A stretch of DNA of 39,381 nt from Parabacteroides sp. GTDB lineage: Bacteria > Bacteroidota > Bacteroidia > Bacteroidales > Tannerellaceae. The notes under the pieces are model-generated. The model worked only from the letters and a program-made list of their open reading frames with translations. It had not been told where the DNA came from and made no database searches. Each line of letters starts with the position of its first letter. The first letter of the stretch is position 1. Below, one piece after another: positions 14,725-23,234 of this stretch. The stretch is from NCBI GenBank assembly GCA_019417325.1, contig DXVO01000003.1, positions 1 to 39,381 on the forward strand. Direction: 5' to 3'. The translations under genes and the position numbers were made by a program.

Positions 14725-17469
14725 TTAATACCAAGTCTGTGCATCACGATAGTTGCTGCTCTGACGCCATTTGAGGTCTTTCAACAAAGAAGAACTTACT
14801 GCGATATTGAAGGTATACGACTTATAAGGCCCTACCGGAACAAAACTTGCCGTCATCTGCCAGCAGTGCAAGTCGCGAGTTATATTACAAGTCATATATG
14901 AAATCTTTTTGGCATCGAAATCATAAGTAGCATTAAAGTTGAAACGCCAGTTTTTAGTCGGTTGAAAATTACCGTTAAAACTCAATGAATGCGTCAGTGC
15001 ATAATCATATTCCATCTTTTGAGGATTGAAATTTCCATACCTCAACTGCATACTGTAACTGAACGATAAACTCCAGGGTATCTTGGTTATCATATAACCA
15101 TCCGAATCAAAATCTCCGGCACTCTTCTTACTCCCCAACAAGCGCCCGCCCTCTTTCTTTTCCTCTCCTTCAGGAGGCAGGACTTCTTTTAATTCCGGAT
15201 CATTCGCATTGGGTTGGTCCGGAGGGTTATTGCTGTCTTTAGCATCTTTCTTGCCAAACAATTTACCGAACGTCTCATTCGTAAACGTATAAGAGAAACT
15301 TGTACCGGTAGACCTTAAACGACCAAACCCTTTCCCTGCCTGCCAGCGCGGAATATCCAAACGGCGGACGGTTTTGGTACTTTCATCATATCCGTATGTA
15401 TACGTATCAAATACCCCATTCAAGTTCAATGTATAACTTTTCGAGAACTTAATACGTAATCCGACATTCAGGTCGCTCCATTTAAAAGAGTCGGCAGCAA
15501 GATTATAGCTCATCCCCAATGACAGCTTATCAATCAAACTGATTTTACGTTCTCCGGTAGAGTCACGGTCTGACTTTACCTTCATTTCGATATTATTATC
15601 CAACTGGAAATTCAAACTACCTTGCTTTCCGTCAGGAGCCGTTCCAAACATACCGCTGGAGAAAGGAGAATATCGAATGGTATTTGCTTTTCCATAGGCA
15701 TCTTCATACTGAATATCTTTCCAAAACCCATATTCAGAACTGCCGAAGTCAGGAGCATAGCTGAAACTAACAGAAGGTTCCATACGATGACGTATCTTCA
15801 ATACTTTTCCTCCAAAAATCTGCATGAACTTCATAGGAACATATGTTCCATACAATGTGGTCGAAGCCGAAACCGAAGCATTATAGTTGAACACCCGATA
15901 GAAACCATATGTCGTATCACGGTCTACCACCGTCTTTTTCTGCATGTCATAAGCCTTCTCGACCTTATTCGTATACCACCGTTCAGTATAACTGAAGGAT
16001 GGTGATATATTCAAATATTTCAATACAGAGAATGTAGCGCTTACAGGAATCTGATGCTGCATTGCATTACGCCAATCTTTCACCAGACTCGATTTGAAAA
16101 GTTTATTTTCTTTCGTATCAATGCTGTTACGCAGGTAACCATTATAACTCATTGAAATCTTTTCATACCAACGTTCTCTTCCAATAGCATTTTTCCGCTT
16201 GAAAGGGAATATACGGCTCATACTTATCGTAATATCCGGAAGAGTAACCGAGATTGTCGAGTCTTTCGAACGCTGGTTGATGTTCATTGTTGCCGAAAGG
16301 GTAAACGGATTGTTCGGAAAACGCTGGGTAATATTAACACTGGAACCTTTCGTATTCTGGGTCACATCCTGGTTATAATAACTATTTGTATTATTACGGT
16401 CGTAACTACTAGTCGAGAAGTTCACACTGGCAGAAAACGTACGGTACGGATTCGCTTTAGGGTCCTGTGTATGTGTCCAGTTTATCTTGAAGTCCTTGGA
16501 TAAACTATAGTCAGGCAATCCTTTATCACCCAAACGGGTAACCAGATAAGAAGCATTAAAATTCCCGGAATACTTATATCTTTTCTTATATGAAGAACGT
16601 GCAGCCAATCCCCAGGATCCTTTCGTATAAATTTCCCCAGTCAGCGCAAGGTCCATATAATCACTTAAAGCAAAATAATAACCTCCGTCACGCAAATAAA
16701 AACCACGGGTACTTTCATCCCCGAATGTCGGGAATATAATACCGGACGAATATGAACTGGAAAACGGGAAGAAACAGAACGGCAAACCGATCGGATATAA
16801 CGGTACATCTTCAAAAACCATATATACAGGTCCGGTGATAATTCTCTTTTTGGGTTGTACCTTAGCTTTGGTCATCTGGATATAGAAGTGAGGATGGTCA
16901 TGCTCGTCGCAAGTGGTATATCGCCCCCCCTTCATGTTAAGAATATCGTTATCCATTTTTTTAGTAACTCCAGCTGTCACATACCCTTCTCCCTGCTGAG
17001 TAATCACATCTGTAATATACCCTTTCTTCGTATTAAAATTATACCGCATGGTCTTCGACTCATACTGCTGGTCTCCATCTTTAAAAAGAGGATAGCCGAA
17101 TTCCGCCCCGATAGAATCGAGTCCGAATTTAGCATAGACCAGGCTACTGTCCAGGTTCATCTGTATGATTTCGGATTGGAGTTCTATTTGCTGGTATTTC
17201 ACATCTCCTTCACCATACAAATACGCCCAGTTCCCATTTGTCATAATAATGGAATCCTTTGCCTGATAGTCGACCGGAGCATCCAGACCCGCCGTTTTTT
17301 TCGGAACGGAATCCACATGCGCCAAACTATCCGGAAGGACAGGCATAATACTGTCCCCTACGACAGCAAGGGTAGTATCAGTGGGTGCTTTAAGGATTTG
17401 TGCCCTGATATTCCAGTTTCCGAGAAGGAAAGCCAATAGAATAAGCAGACATTTATATTTCAAAAACAT
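14725..17469 (-). CDS. lptD: Putative LPS assembly outer-membrane protein LptD (Bacteroidetes type)
   Basis: This is a 914-residue protein with a signal peptide ending near IRAQ (about residue 24). An OstA/LptA-like periplasmic domain covers roughly residues 60-200 and contains NWAYLYGEGDVKYQQIELQSEIIQ and YESKTMRYNFNTKKGYITDV. A long beta-barrel follows, rich in alternating aromatic residues, with the marker PLYPIGLPFCFFPFSSSYSSGIIFPTFGD. LptD forms the outer-membrane pore that inserts lipopolysaccharide. A Pro/Asn/Lys/Glu-rich low-complexity stretch near residues 740-785 is probably an exposed loop. A -7 box (TACATTTG, minus strand, 17508-17501) lies upstream without a good -33 element. Confidence 0.88.
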   Translation of the reverse strand: MFLKYKCLLILLAFLLGNWNIRAQILKAPTDTTLAVVGDSIMPVLPDSLAHVDSVPKKTAGLDAPVDYQAKDSIIMTNGNWAYLYGEGDVKYQQIELQSEIIQMNLDSSLVYAKFGLDSIGAEFGYPLFKDGDQQYESKTMRYNFNTKKGYITDVITQQGEGYVTAGVTKKMDNDILNMKGGRYTTCDEHDHPHFYIQMTKAKVQPKKRIITGPVYMVFEDVPLYPIGLPFCFFPFSSSYSSGIIFPTFGDESTRGFYLRDGGYYFALSDYMDLALTGEIYTKGSWGLAARSSYKKRYKYSGNFNASYLVTRLGDKGLPDYSLSKDFKINWTHTQDPKANPYRTFSASVNFSTSSYDRNNTNSYYNQDVTQNTKGSSVNITQRFPNNPFTLSATMNINQRSKDSTISVTLPDITISMSRIFPFKRKNAIGRERWYEKISMSYNGYLRNSIDTKENKLFKSSLVKDWRNAMQHQIPVSATFSVLKYLNISPSFSYTERWYTNKVEKAYDMQKKTVVDRDTTYGFYRVFNYNASVSASTTLYGTYVPMKFMQIFGGKVLKIRHRMEPSVSFSYAPDFGSSEYGFWKDIQYEDAYGKANTIRYSPFSSGMFGTAPDGKQGSLNFQLDNNIEMKVKSDRDSTGERKISLIDKLSLGMSYNLAADSFKWSDLNVGLRIKFSKSYTLNLNGVFDTYTYGYDESTKTVRRLDIPRWQAGKGFGRLRSTGTSFSYTFTNETFGKLFGKKDAKDSNNPPDQPNANDPELKEVLPPEGEEKKEGGRLLGSKKSAGDFDSDGYMITKIPWSLSFSYSMQLRYGNFNPQKMEYDYALTHSLSFNGNFQPTKNWRFNFNATYDFDAKKISYMTCNITRDLHCWQMTASFVPVGPYKSYTFNIAVSSSLLKDLKWRQSSNYRDAQTWY

Positions 17470-17500
17470 TTTGTCGTTATTTGCAGTGTGTTACGGCTGG

Positions 17501-17508
17501 CAAATGTA
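17501..17508 (-). promoter_or_regulatory. -7 box for lptD
   Basis: TACATTTG on the minus strand lies about 32 bp before the lptD start. No convincing TTTG was found at the expected -33 position, so support is moderate. Confidence 0.4.
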
Positions 17509-17534
17509 TAATAAATTAGCGAGCCAATCTCTGT

Positions 17535-18077
17535 TTATTCCCCTAAAAAGAGTTTACACCAATTATCAAAACGCTCTACGGTTTCATTTCCATACTTTGA
17601 AAGCCCCTGTTTTACTTTTTCAACGGACTTTTCTTTGTCCAGTTTTGTCTTGCTGAAAAATTTATCGGCAAAACAGATTAGTTGTTCCTCCATTGTTTCT
17701 GGTAGAAAATCACGATGTGGAAGAGGTAAGTTTCGTTCTTCTATCATTGCTTCTGAAATACCCGTTCCCGTATGCCGTTCACAAACCCGCGCATGCCGGG
17801 GATACCCTTCCTTACGCATCAGTTCAGCACCAAGATATCCATGACAAATATATTCAGCCTCACCATGACAATCTATATCCGGTGCATTGCAACAGAAAAT
17901 ACCTATATCATGTAGCATCGCAGCCTCATCTATAAAGGTCAGGTCCAGATTCATTTCCGGATGCTTCCGGGCAATATCTAACGCTTTATCGGCTACAGAG
18001 CGGCTATGTGTAATCAATATCCGGTAAAGCTCTGATTCTGGAACATAATATTTAGCAAGTATATCTAAAGGATTCAT
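17535..18077 (-). CDS. HD-domain phosphohydrolase-like protein
   Basis: This is a 180-residue soluble protein. HD-superfamily metal ligands are visible as HSRSVADKALDIARKH (first His near residue 24), AAMLHDIGIF (the HD pair near 55-56), then ICHGYLGAELM and a later His/Asp in CERHTGTG and CFADKFFS. HD proteins hydrolyse phosphomonoesters, nucleotides or cyclic nucleotides; the substrate is unknown here. The gene is upstream of lptD on the same strand, with 65 bp between them that include the lptD -7 box. Its own -7 box (TATCTTTG, minus, 18110-18103) is present. Confidence 0.85.
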   Translation of the reverse strand: MNPLDILAKYYVPESELYRILITHSRSVADKALDIARKHPEMNLDLTFIDEAAMLHDIGIFCCNAPDIDCHGEAEYICHGYLGAELMRKEGYPRHARVCERHTGTGISEAMIEERNLPLPHRDFLPETMEEQLICFADKFFSKTKLDKEKSVEKVKQGLSKYGNETVERFDNWCKLFLGE

Positions 18078-18102
18078 AGTTTTATTCTTTTCTATCGCCA
18101 GG

Positions 18103-18110
18103 CAAAGATA
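18103..18110 (-). promoter_or_regulatory. -7 box for the HD-domain gene
   Basis: TATCTTTG on the minus strand gives a predicted leader of about 20 nt to the start at 18077. No matching -33 element was found. Confidence 0.45.
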
Positions 18111-18147
18111 AGGATTATTGTTGAATGAATTTACTGCTCTTATTTAG

Positions 18148-18213
18148 AATTAGTAGCAGTAGTAATTTCAATTAGTAGCAATAGTAATTCAAATTAGTAT
18201 GGCTACTAATATT
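18148..18213. repeat. Three tandem 22-bp repeats, core TTAGTA-N4-TASTAA
   Basis: Units start at 18148, 18170 and 18192, exactly 22 bp apart. The cores are TTAGTAGCAGTAGTAA, TTAGTAGCAATAGTAA and TTAGTATGGCTACTAA; the third is a perfect palindrome with a 4-nt centre. The array lies in the 233-bp gap between the divergent HD-domain and namZ genes, upstream of both -7 boxes. The regular two-turn spacing suggests co-operative protein binding sites. Confidence 0.7.
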
Positions 18214-18273
18214 TTTTAACAAAAGCGGCTTCGCCTCTCTACCTACAAAATATCATTTATAAATTATAATCCC

Positions 18274-18281
18274 TATTTTTG
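18274..18281 (+). promoter_or_regulatory. -7 box for the namZ-like gene
   Basis: TATTTTTG lies 29 bp before the ATG at 18311. The -33 element is not evident, which would fit a promoter that needs an activator bound to the upstream repeats. Confidence 0.4.
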
Positions 18282-18310
18282 TACTATTCTAAAAAAAGAA
18301 ATAAGCGAAT

Positions 18311-19519
18311 ATGAAAAGAATTATCTGGCTTGTTTTCCTACTGTTTGGGATGCTGCAAATCCCAACAACACAAGCCTTCACGCCACAAAATGCACCGCTG
18401 AAACTCGGCGCCGAACGCATGGATGTTATCACCCGCCTTTTGAAAGACAAGCAGGTGGGCTTAGTTGTTAACCAAACTTCCATTCTTGAAAAGAGCCAAA
18501 AACATTTATTGGACGCGTTATTGGAACAAGGTATCCAGGTAAAAAAGGTGTTTGCTCCGGAACATGGATTTCGGGGGACAGGTGATCCTGGAGAGGAAAT
18601 CAAAGATAGCCGTGACCAGAAAACAGGCGTACCTATTATTTCTATCTACGGCAAAAATAAAAAACCGACCGTGGAACAGCTGGCAGGGCTGGATGTCATT
18701 GTTTTCGACATACAAGATGTAGGAGCCCGTTTCTATACATATATCAGTACGATGCATTACGTTATGGAAGCATGTGCAGAAAACAACGTCGAATTTATTG
18801 TATTAGACCGCCCGAATCCGAACGATTTTGTGGATGGTCCTATACGCCAAAAAGGATTTGAATCTTTTGTCGGGGTAGACCCTATTCCTGTTTTGCACGG
18901 TTTAACGGTTGGGGAACTTGCCTGGATGATAAACGAAGAAGGCTGGTTGAAAAGCAACCCGGATACCTGCAAATTACATATTGTCAAGATGGAAAACTGG
19001 AAACACGGAGACCCGTACTGGCTTCCAGTAAAGCCTTCCCCCAATCTGACTAACGACCAGGCTATCCGCCTGTACCCCTCCTTATGTTTTTTTGAAGGAA
19101 CAAATATAAGCGTTGGCAGAGGTACTTATTATCCATTCCAGATGATTGGTGCACCGGATGCTAAATATGGAGATTTTGTTTTTACTCCAACTTCATTACC
19201 GGGTTTCGATACCAATCCGTTGCATAAAGATAAAGAATGCTATGGAGTAGACCTCAGGGAATATCCTTTTGAAGGAGGACTTACCCTCCGCTTCCTTTTA
19301 GACTTTTATAATAAGGCTGATAAAGACCAGGCATTTTTCTTTTCCCGTCCCCATTGGTTCGACTTATTAGCAGGAACCAAGGAATTGCGTTTCCAAATCA
19401 TACGCGGATTAAGTGAGAAGGAAATACGTGCCAGTTGGGAACCTCAATTAAACGAATACAAAGAAATGAGAAAGAAATATCTCCTATATCCAGACTATCC
19501 GGATACAAAGAAAAAATAA
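18311..19519 (+). CDS. namZ: Exo-beta-N-acetylmuramidase NamZ-like protein (DUF1343, GH171)
   Basis: This is a 402-residue protein with a signal peptide ending near TTQA (residue 22). The DUF1343 hallmarks are LKLGAERMDVI, GLVVNQTS, FAPEHGFRG with E84 and H85, VFDIQDVGARFYTYISTM, VLDRPNP and YPSLCFFEGTNISVGRGT. Characterised family members (NamZ of Bacillus subtilis and Tannerella forsythia) remove N-acetylmuramic acid from the non-reducing end of peptidoglycan fragments in the periplasm or outside. This gene therefore fits cell-wall turnover or salvage. It has an upstream 22-bp repeat array and is followed by a sensor kinase gene on the same strand. Confidence 0.92.
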   Translation: MKRIIWLVFLLFGMLQIPTTQAFTPQNAPLKLGAERMDVITRLLKDKQVGLVVNQTSILEKSQKHLLDALLEQGIQVKKVFAPEHGFRGTGDPGEEIKDSRDQKTGVPIISIYGKNKKPTVEQLAGLDVIVFDIQDVGARFYTYISTMHYVMEACAENNVEFIVLDRPNPNDFVDGPIRQKGFESFVGVDPIPVLHGLTVGELAWMINEEGWLKSNPDTCKLHIVKMENWKHGDPYWLPVKPSPNLTNDQAIRLYPSLCFFEGTNISVGRGTYYPFQMIGAPDAKYGDFVFTPTSLPGFDTNPLHKDKECYGVDLREYPFEGGLTLRFLLDFYNKADKDQAFFFSRPHWFDLLAGTKELRFQIIRGLSEKEIRASWEPQLNEYKEMRKKYLLYPDYPDTKKK

Positions 19520-19522
19520 GAA

Positions 19523-19567
19523 AAAGCGTCCTTATTATTATATTAATATTGATAACAAGGGCGCTTT
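19523..19567 (+). terminator. Terminator-like hairpin after namZ
   Basis: AAAGCGTCCTT pairs with AAGGGCGCTTT through one G-U wobble that exists only in plus-strand RNA. No T run follows, so it may stabilise the mRNA end or terminate weakly. Confidence 0.45.
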
Positions 19568-19694
19568 GGCCATACCTTACAAAAATCCTAAAAAACACCC
19601 CTTTAGTACCAATTATTTGCTACCTTTGTGAAAGAGTTTATAAATCATACACTTTCAAGTGTTCAATATAGGGTAATAAAATCAAGTCATATCT

Positions 19695-21959
19695 TTGAAA
19701 TTTTTTATTTACATATTTGTTTTTATTCTCGTCATGTTTCAGCCTTTCCATATCCAGGCTCACAAGATTGAAAGCAATCATAAACATTATCATGTTCTGA
19801 TTATCCATTCTTATTCCAAAAACCTGACGACCTATTCCGAATTTGGAGAATTAGTACAAAAGGAATTGGAGAAAAAAAATATCTACAGTTCAATCCAAAC
19901 GATCTATTTAAATTGCGAACAAGCCATAACACCGGATACAGAAGTCCAGATGTATCACTTTCTGGATTCTATACAAAGCTGGCAACCCGATATTATTTTA
20001 GTGAATGACGACCAGGCAACATTCACACTGATGAGTTGCAACCATCCCTTAGTAAAAAAACTCCCGATCGTATTTTCCGGCGTAAATTTCCCAAACTGGA
20101 AGCTCCTGAAAGAACATCCGAATGTTACAGGATATTGGGATAAACCGGAATACCTGAAAAATATTAACTTAATTGAAAAACTATACGGCAAATCCAATAT
20201 TCTGTTTTTCAATGATACCAGATTCATCGGCAAGCAGGCATTTCACACCTTACTTCAGGAAGTAGAAAAAAGTGATATCAGATTATATGACGGATTGTAT
20301 TATCCGGACAAGCCTCTACCTCCGGTTATATCGCCGGGGGCATTTGAGAAGTCTGCTCTATTTACAGCCAAAGCAAAAGAACTTAACGGAATAGAAACAA
20401 TGGGGATATTTAAAAACAACAGCTACACAGCTTGTCTACAAATTATCCTGGATTTCAACGTATTGGCAATCGGACGTCTTGCCAATGTTCCTAATTTCAC
20501 AGTCATTAATAATGGATTTAATAATGACTGGGGGATTACCGGCGGATACTTCACAACATTAGATATACAAACTAAATGTGTTGCAGACATGGCGGCACGT
20601 ATTCTTTCCGGTACTCCGGTAAATAAAATACCTATCACTTTAAGTCCGAAAACCTATGCTTTCGATTGGTATGAGCTGGGACGTTTCCATATAAATATAA
20701 AAGATTTACCGCAGGGTAGTATTATTTATAATTTGCCTTTATACATCCGTTACCATACCTACATCGTAATAGGAGGAGTCCTGTTGCTTCTCGCCTTTAT
20801 ATACATTATCGTGCACCTTATTTTTATGTACCGCAGGGAAAATAAGCGGAAAATCCAGGCACAAAAAAATTTGGTCAAAGAAAAAAACTTCTTAAAATTG
20901 GCCTTGGAAGGGGGTAATACCTATGCATGGAGAATGGAAAACGACAATTTTATTTTTGAAAATGACTTCTATGTAAACAATCAGATTGAAGCCAAACCTA
21001 TCCCCTTAACCGAATTTGTAGAGATGGTACATCCTGACGATCGGAAAAATCTTGATAAAACAATACAAGATATTCATTCCGGGAATATTCCAAAAGCGAC
21101 TATTCAATGCCGCTTCTATTTTAATCAAAAACAATATACCTGGTGGGAGCTTCGTTACAATCAGGGAGCTTTTTCTTCTGCAGAAAATCAAACAATCATA
21201 GGATTATGTATTAATATCCAGTCGTTCAAAGAAAAAGAAAACAAACTGACTATACTTCAAGAGAAGGCGGAGGAGGCAAACAAAATGAAATCTGCATTTC
21301 TTGCCAATATGAGTCATGAAATACGTACTCCCCTAAATGCAATTGTCGGTTTTTCCAATCTATTGCAGGAAGATGATGAATTAAGTGAAGAAGAAAAAAT
21401 ACTGTTTAAAGAAACAATCAATAAAAACAGCTCATTGCTGCTAAAGCTGATTAATGATATTCTGGAATTATCAAGAATCGAGTCCGGACGTATGTCTTTC
21501 ACTTTTGAAAACTGCCGGATTGATGAATTGCTGGAGGAGCTGTATCAAACCCATTTATTATTGATCCCTCCATCTGTTAAATTTATTAAAAAGATCCCCA
21601 AATTGCCGGTTATCGTTAAGATAGACCGCCATCGGCTCACTCAGGTCATAACCAATCTGATCAACAATGCAGTGAAATTTACAACAGAAGGTCATATCTT
21701 ATTGGGTTACCAATACAATAAGCCGGATAACACCGTACGTATTTATGTGGAAGACACTGGAATAGGGATGTCGGAAGACGCCCGCCAAAAAGTCTTCGAA
21801 CGTTTCTACAAGGAAAATGAATTTGCTCAGGGAACCGGTTTGGGACTTTCTATTTCTGTTACAATTGTAGAACGTCTAAACGGCAAAATAGAACTCCAAT
21901 CAGAAGAAAACAAAGGCAGCAGATTCACCATTACCCTTCCCTGCCGGCTGGATAATTAA
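19695..21959 (+). CDS. Sensor histidine kinase with ABC substrate-binding-protein-like sensor domain
   Basis: This is a 754-residue protein starting at TTG; no in-frame ATG gives a proper signal segment (the first is at 19734, after the hydrophobic core). Residues 1-22 are a signal/anchor ending near HIQA. Residues 30-330 resemble the ABC_sub_bind fold (HVLIIHSYSK, QPDIILVNDDQA, PIVFSGVNFPNW, GGYFTTLDIQTKCVADMAARIL). A membrane segment lies near 355-377, a PAS-like region at about 395-515, HisKA with SHEIRTP at H541, and HATPase_c with NLINNAVKFT, DTGIGM and GTGLGLSI. It should sense a small periplasmic ligand and autophosphorylate. No receiver domain and no adjacent response regulator are present. 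-7-like boxes occur at 19621-19628 and 19690-19697; the second overlaps the TTG, so the start is uncertain. Confidence 0.88.
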   Translation: MKFFIYIFVFILVMFQPFHIQAHKIESNHKHYHVLIIHSYSKNLTTYSEFGELVQKELEKKNIYSSIQTIYLNCEQAITPDTEVQMYHFLDSIQSWQPDIILVNDDQATFTLMSCNHPLVKKLPIVFSGVNFPNWKLLKEHPNVTGYWDKPEYLKNINLIEKLYGKSNILFFNDTRFIGKQAFHTLLQEVEKSDIRLYDGLYYPDKPLPPVISPGAFEKSALFTAKAKELNGIETMGIFKNNSYTACLQIILDFNVLAIGRLANVPNFTVINNGFNNDWGITGGYFTTLDIQTKCVADMAARILSGTPVNKIPITLSPKTYAFDWYELGRFHINIKDLPQGSIIYNLPLYIRYHTYIVIGGVLLLLAFIYIIVHLIFMYRRENKRKIQAQKNLVKEKNFLKLALEGGNTYAWRMENDNFIFENDFYVNNQIEAKPIPLTEFVEMVHPDDRKNLDKTIQDIHSGNIPKATIQCRFYFNQKQYTWWELRYNQGAFSSAENQTIIGLCINIQSFKEKENKLTILQEKAEEANKMKSAFLANMSHEIRTPLNAIVGFSNLLQEDDELSEEEKILFKETINKNSSLLLKLINDILELSRIESGRMSFTFENCRIDELLEELYQTHLLLIPPSVKFIKKIPKLPVIVKIDRHRLTQVITNLINNAVKFTTEGHILLGYQYNKPDNTVRIYVEDTGIGMSEDARQKVFERFYKENEFAQGTGLGLSISVTIVERLNGKIELQSEENKGSRFTITLPCRLDN

Positions 21960-22020
21960 CTCCAAAAACAAAGAAACAGAATAATAAGTCGAGGGGCACT
22001 GAAGTCAGATCACATCAACT

Positions 22021-22062
22021 AAAAGAAAAAGGAGCTGCCTAACACATTTCAGACAACTCCTT
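22021..22062 (-). terminator. Terminator of the META-domain lipoprotein operon
   Basis: A 12-bp stem at 22029-22040 and 22051-22062 pairs completely only in minus-strand RNA (two G-U pairs). It is followed on that strand by TTTTTCTTTT. The rest of 21960-22089 shows no gene. Confidence 0.85.
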
Positions 22063-22089
22063 CATATCCATTTTTAAACTTACGATTTC

Positions 22090-22536
22090 TTACTTCTTTT
22101 TTTCTATTACCATCAGCTTGCTATTATCTGTACCATAAAAAGCGATTTTGGTAACCGGAGTAACATTCCCCTCCTGAGCAAAACGAACGGTTTTCTCTAT
22201 TGCCTGAAGCAACTCCCGTTCACCACTCATATCAGGGCATGCCATCCGGGTTGTAGCAACCTGGGCAAACTTAATGATATTTTTTCTTGCATTATCGTAT
22301 TCAATCTTACCCATCATACGGTTGCATCCGGCATTCCCGGATAAGGTTTGACGAGGTACATCAAATGCAATAAACTGACGTGAATCTGTCGGATTTAGCA
22401 CTTTCCCATTTAACTCTACAATATTCCATTCTCCATCCAAATCAGAGAAAGAAGCCACAGCTACATTCTTCGACTTACAGGAGGCAAACAAACCTACTCC
22501 GACAAATATCAAACAGAGATATAAAAACTTTTTCAT
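22090..22536 (-). CDS. META-domain lipoprotein (HslJ-like), copy 2
   Basis: This is a 148-residue lipoprotein with lipobox FASC (Cys20). The META domain runs from LDGEWNIVELNGKVL through LSGNAGCNRMMGKIEYD to ATTRMACPDMSGERELLQAIEKT. In E. coli HslJ, this domain is linked to heat and novobiocin resistance, but the molecular role is unclear. It starts 2 bp after the end of a related gene and is clearly co-transcribed with it. The cysteines in AGCN and ACPDM are shared by both copies and typical of the family. Confidence 0.9.
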   Translation of the reverse strand: MKKFLYLCLIFVGVGLFASCKSKNVAVASFSDLDGEWNIVELNGKVLNPTDSRQFIAFDVPRQTLSGNAGCNRMMGKIEYDNARKNIIKFAQVATTRMACPDMSGERELLQAIEKTVRFAQEGNVTPVTKIAFYGTDNSKLMVIEKKK

Positions 22537-22538
22537 TT

Positions 22539-22967
22539 TTACTGATTCTTCGACAATACCAACAATACATTTCCGTTTGAGTCAACCAGCAGCATTTCAT
22601 TTTCACTTTGTCCTGCTTTTACCGACTTTACATCTCCCATCGCTTTCAGGATAGCATCTTCTGTTTCCATATCCGGACAGGCCATCATAGTTGTTGCAGC
22701 AGGCTGGATAGTTATGGAAGACACATCTTTATCATCCAAAACTACAGTCGTATTAAATATATTACAGCCGGCATTACCATGAAGTTTATTACTTGCCATA
22801 TCGAATTCCATCTGAGGCAAACCTTCTTTCAGTATTTTTTCACCTTTTACTTCTACAATATTCCATTTACCTTCCAGTTTCTTAGCGTCTGTTTTGGCTT
22901 CAGAACAAGCAAACAAAATTCCTGCAAACACAGGAATCATCAATAAAGACATAATCTTCTTTTTCAT
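22539..22967 (-). CDS. META-domain lipoprotein (HslJ-like), copy 1
   Basis: I start this gene at the ATG at 22967 (142 residues). A GTG nine codons upstream would spoil the lipoprotein signal. The lipobox is LFAC, followed by SEAKTDAKK. The META domain contains LEGKWNIVEVKGEKIL, LHGNAGCNIFNTTVVL and ATTMMACPDMETEDAILKAM. Its layout matches the next gene, so the two are a tandem duplication that has diverged. A minus-strand -7 box (TATCTTTG, 23129-23122) predicts a long leader of about 147 nt. Confidence 0.9.
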   Translation of the reverse strand: MKKKIMSLLMIPVFAGILFACSEAKTDAKKLEGKWNIVEVKGEKILKEGLPQMEFDMASNKLHGNAGCNIFNTTVVLDDKDVSSITIQPAATTMMACPDMETEDAILKAMGDVKSVKAGQSENEMLLVDSNGNVLLVLSKNQ

Positions 22968-23121
22968 ATTCGCATCTTGTTTAACAATTATCACATGTTA
23001 TAAATAAAAACTTCACTCATATGGATAAGACGCTTATTTTGCCCAAAATGTTCCATAGCCGACCAGCATTTAGCCAATATTAACATTTTCACAAACAAAT
23101 ATGCTCCTTATAACAGGAGGA

Positions 23122-23129
23122 CAAAGATA
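23122..23129 (-). promoter_or_regulatory. -7 box for the META lipoprotein pair, with a long leader
   Basis: TATCTTTG on the minus strand has a predicted start near 23114. The leader would begin close to a small CTCCT/AGGAG hairpin (about 23104-23119 in plus coordinates) and extend about 147 nt to the ATG. No clear -33 element was found. Confidence 0.4.
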
Positions 23130-23140
23130 CAAAGCATTAA

Positions 23141-23183
23141 CAGAAAATATGTTTTCAGGTTTACATTATTTTCTGTAAGTTTG
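23141..23183 (+). promoter_or_regulatory. Promoter of the M23 peptidase gene flanked by an inverted repeat
   Basis: TAAGTTTG at 23176-23183 is a -7 match. A perfect 9-bp inverted repeat, CAGAAAATA (23141-23149) and TATTTTCTG (23167-23175), lies immediately upstream and spans the -33 region, so it could be an operator. Confidence 0.5.
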
Positions 23184-23234
23184 CAGCATAACGTATTATA
23201 ATAATACCCCCAAAGTCAGTTGATAAAGAAAAAT

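Noticed and set aside
16855..17439. A 194-codon plus-strand frame inside lptD
   Set aside because: It is antisense to the conserved N-terminal domain of lptD, without a promoter or recognisable domain.
18148..18213. CRISPR array
   Set aside because: The units are contiguous 22-bp repeats without variable spacers of 30 bp or more, and no cas genes are in the window. The same applies to 33931-33995.
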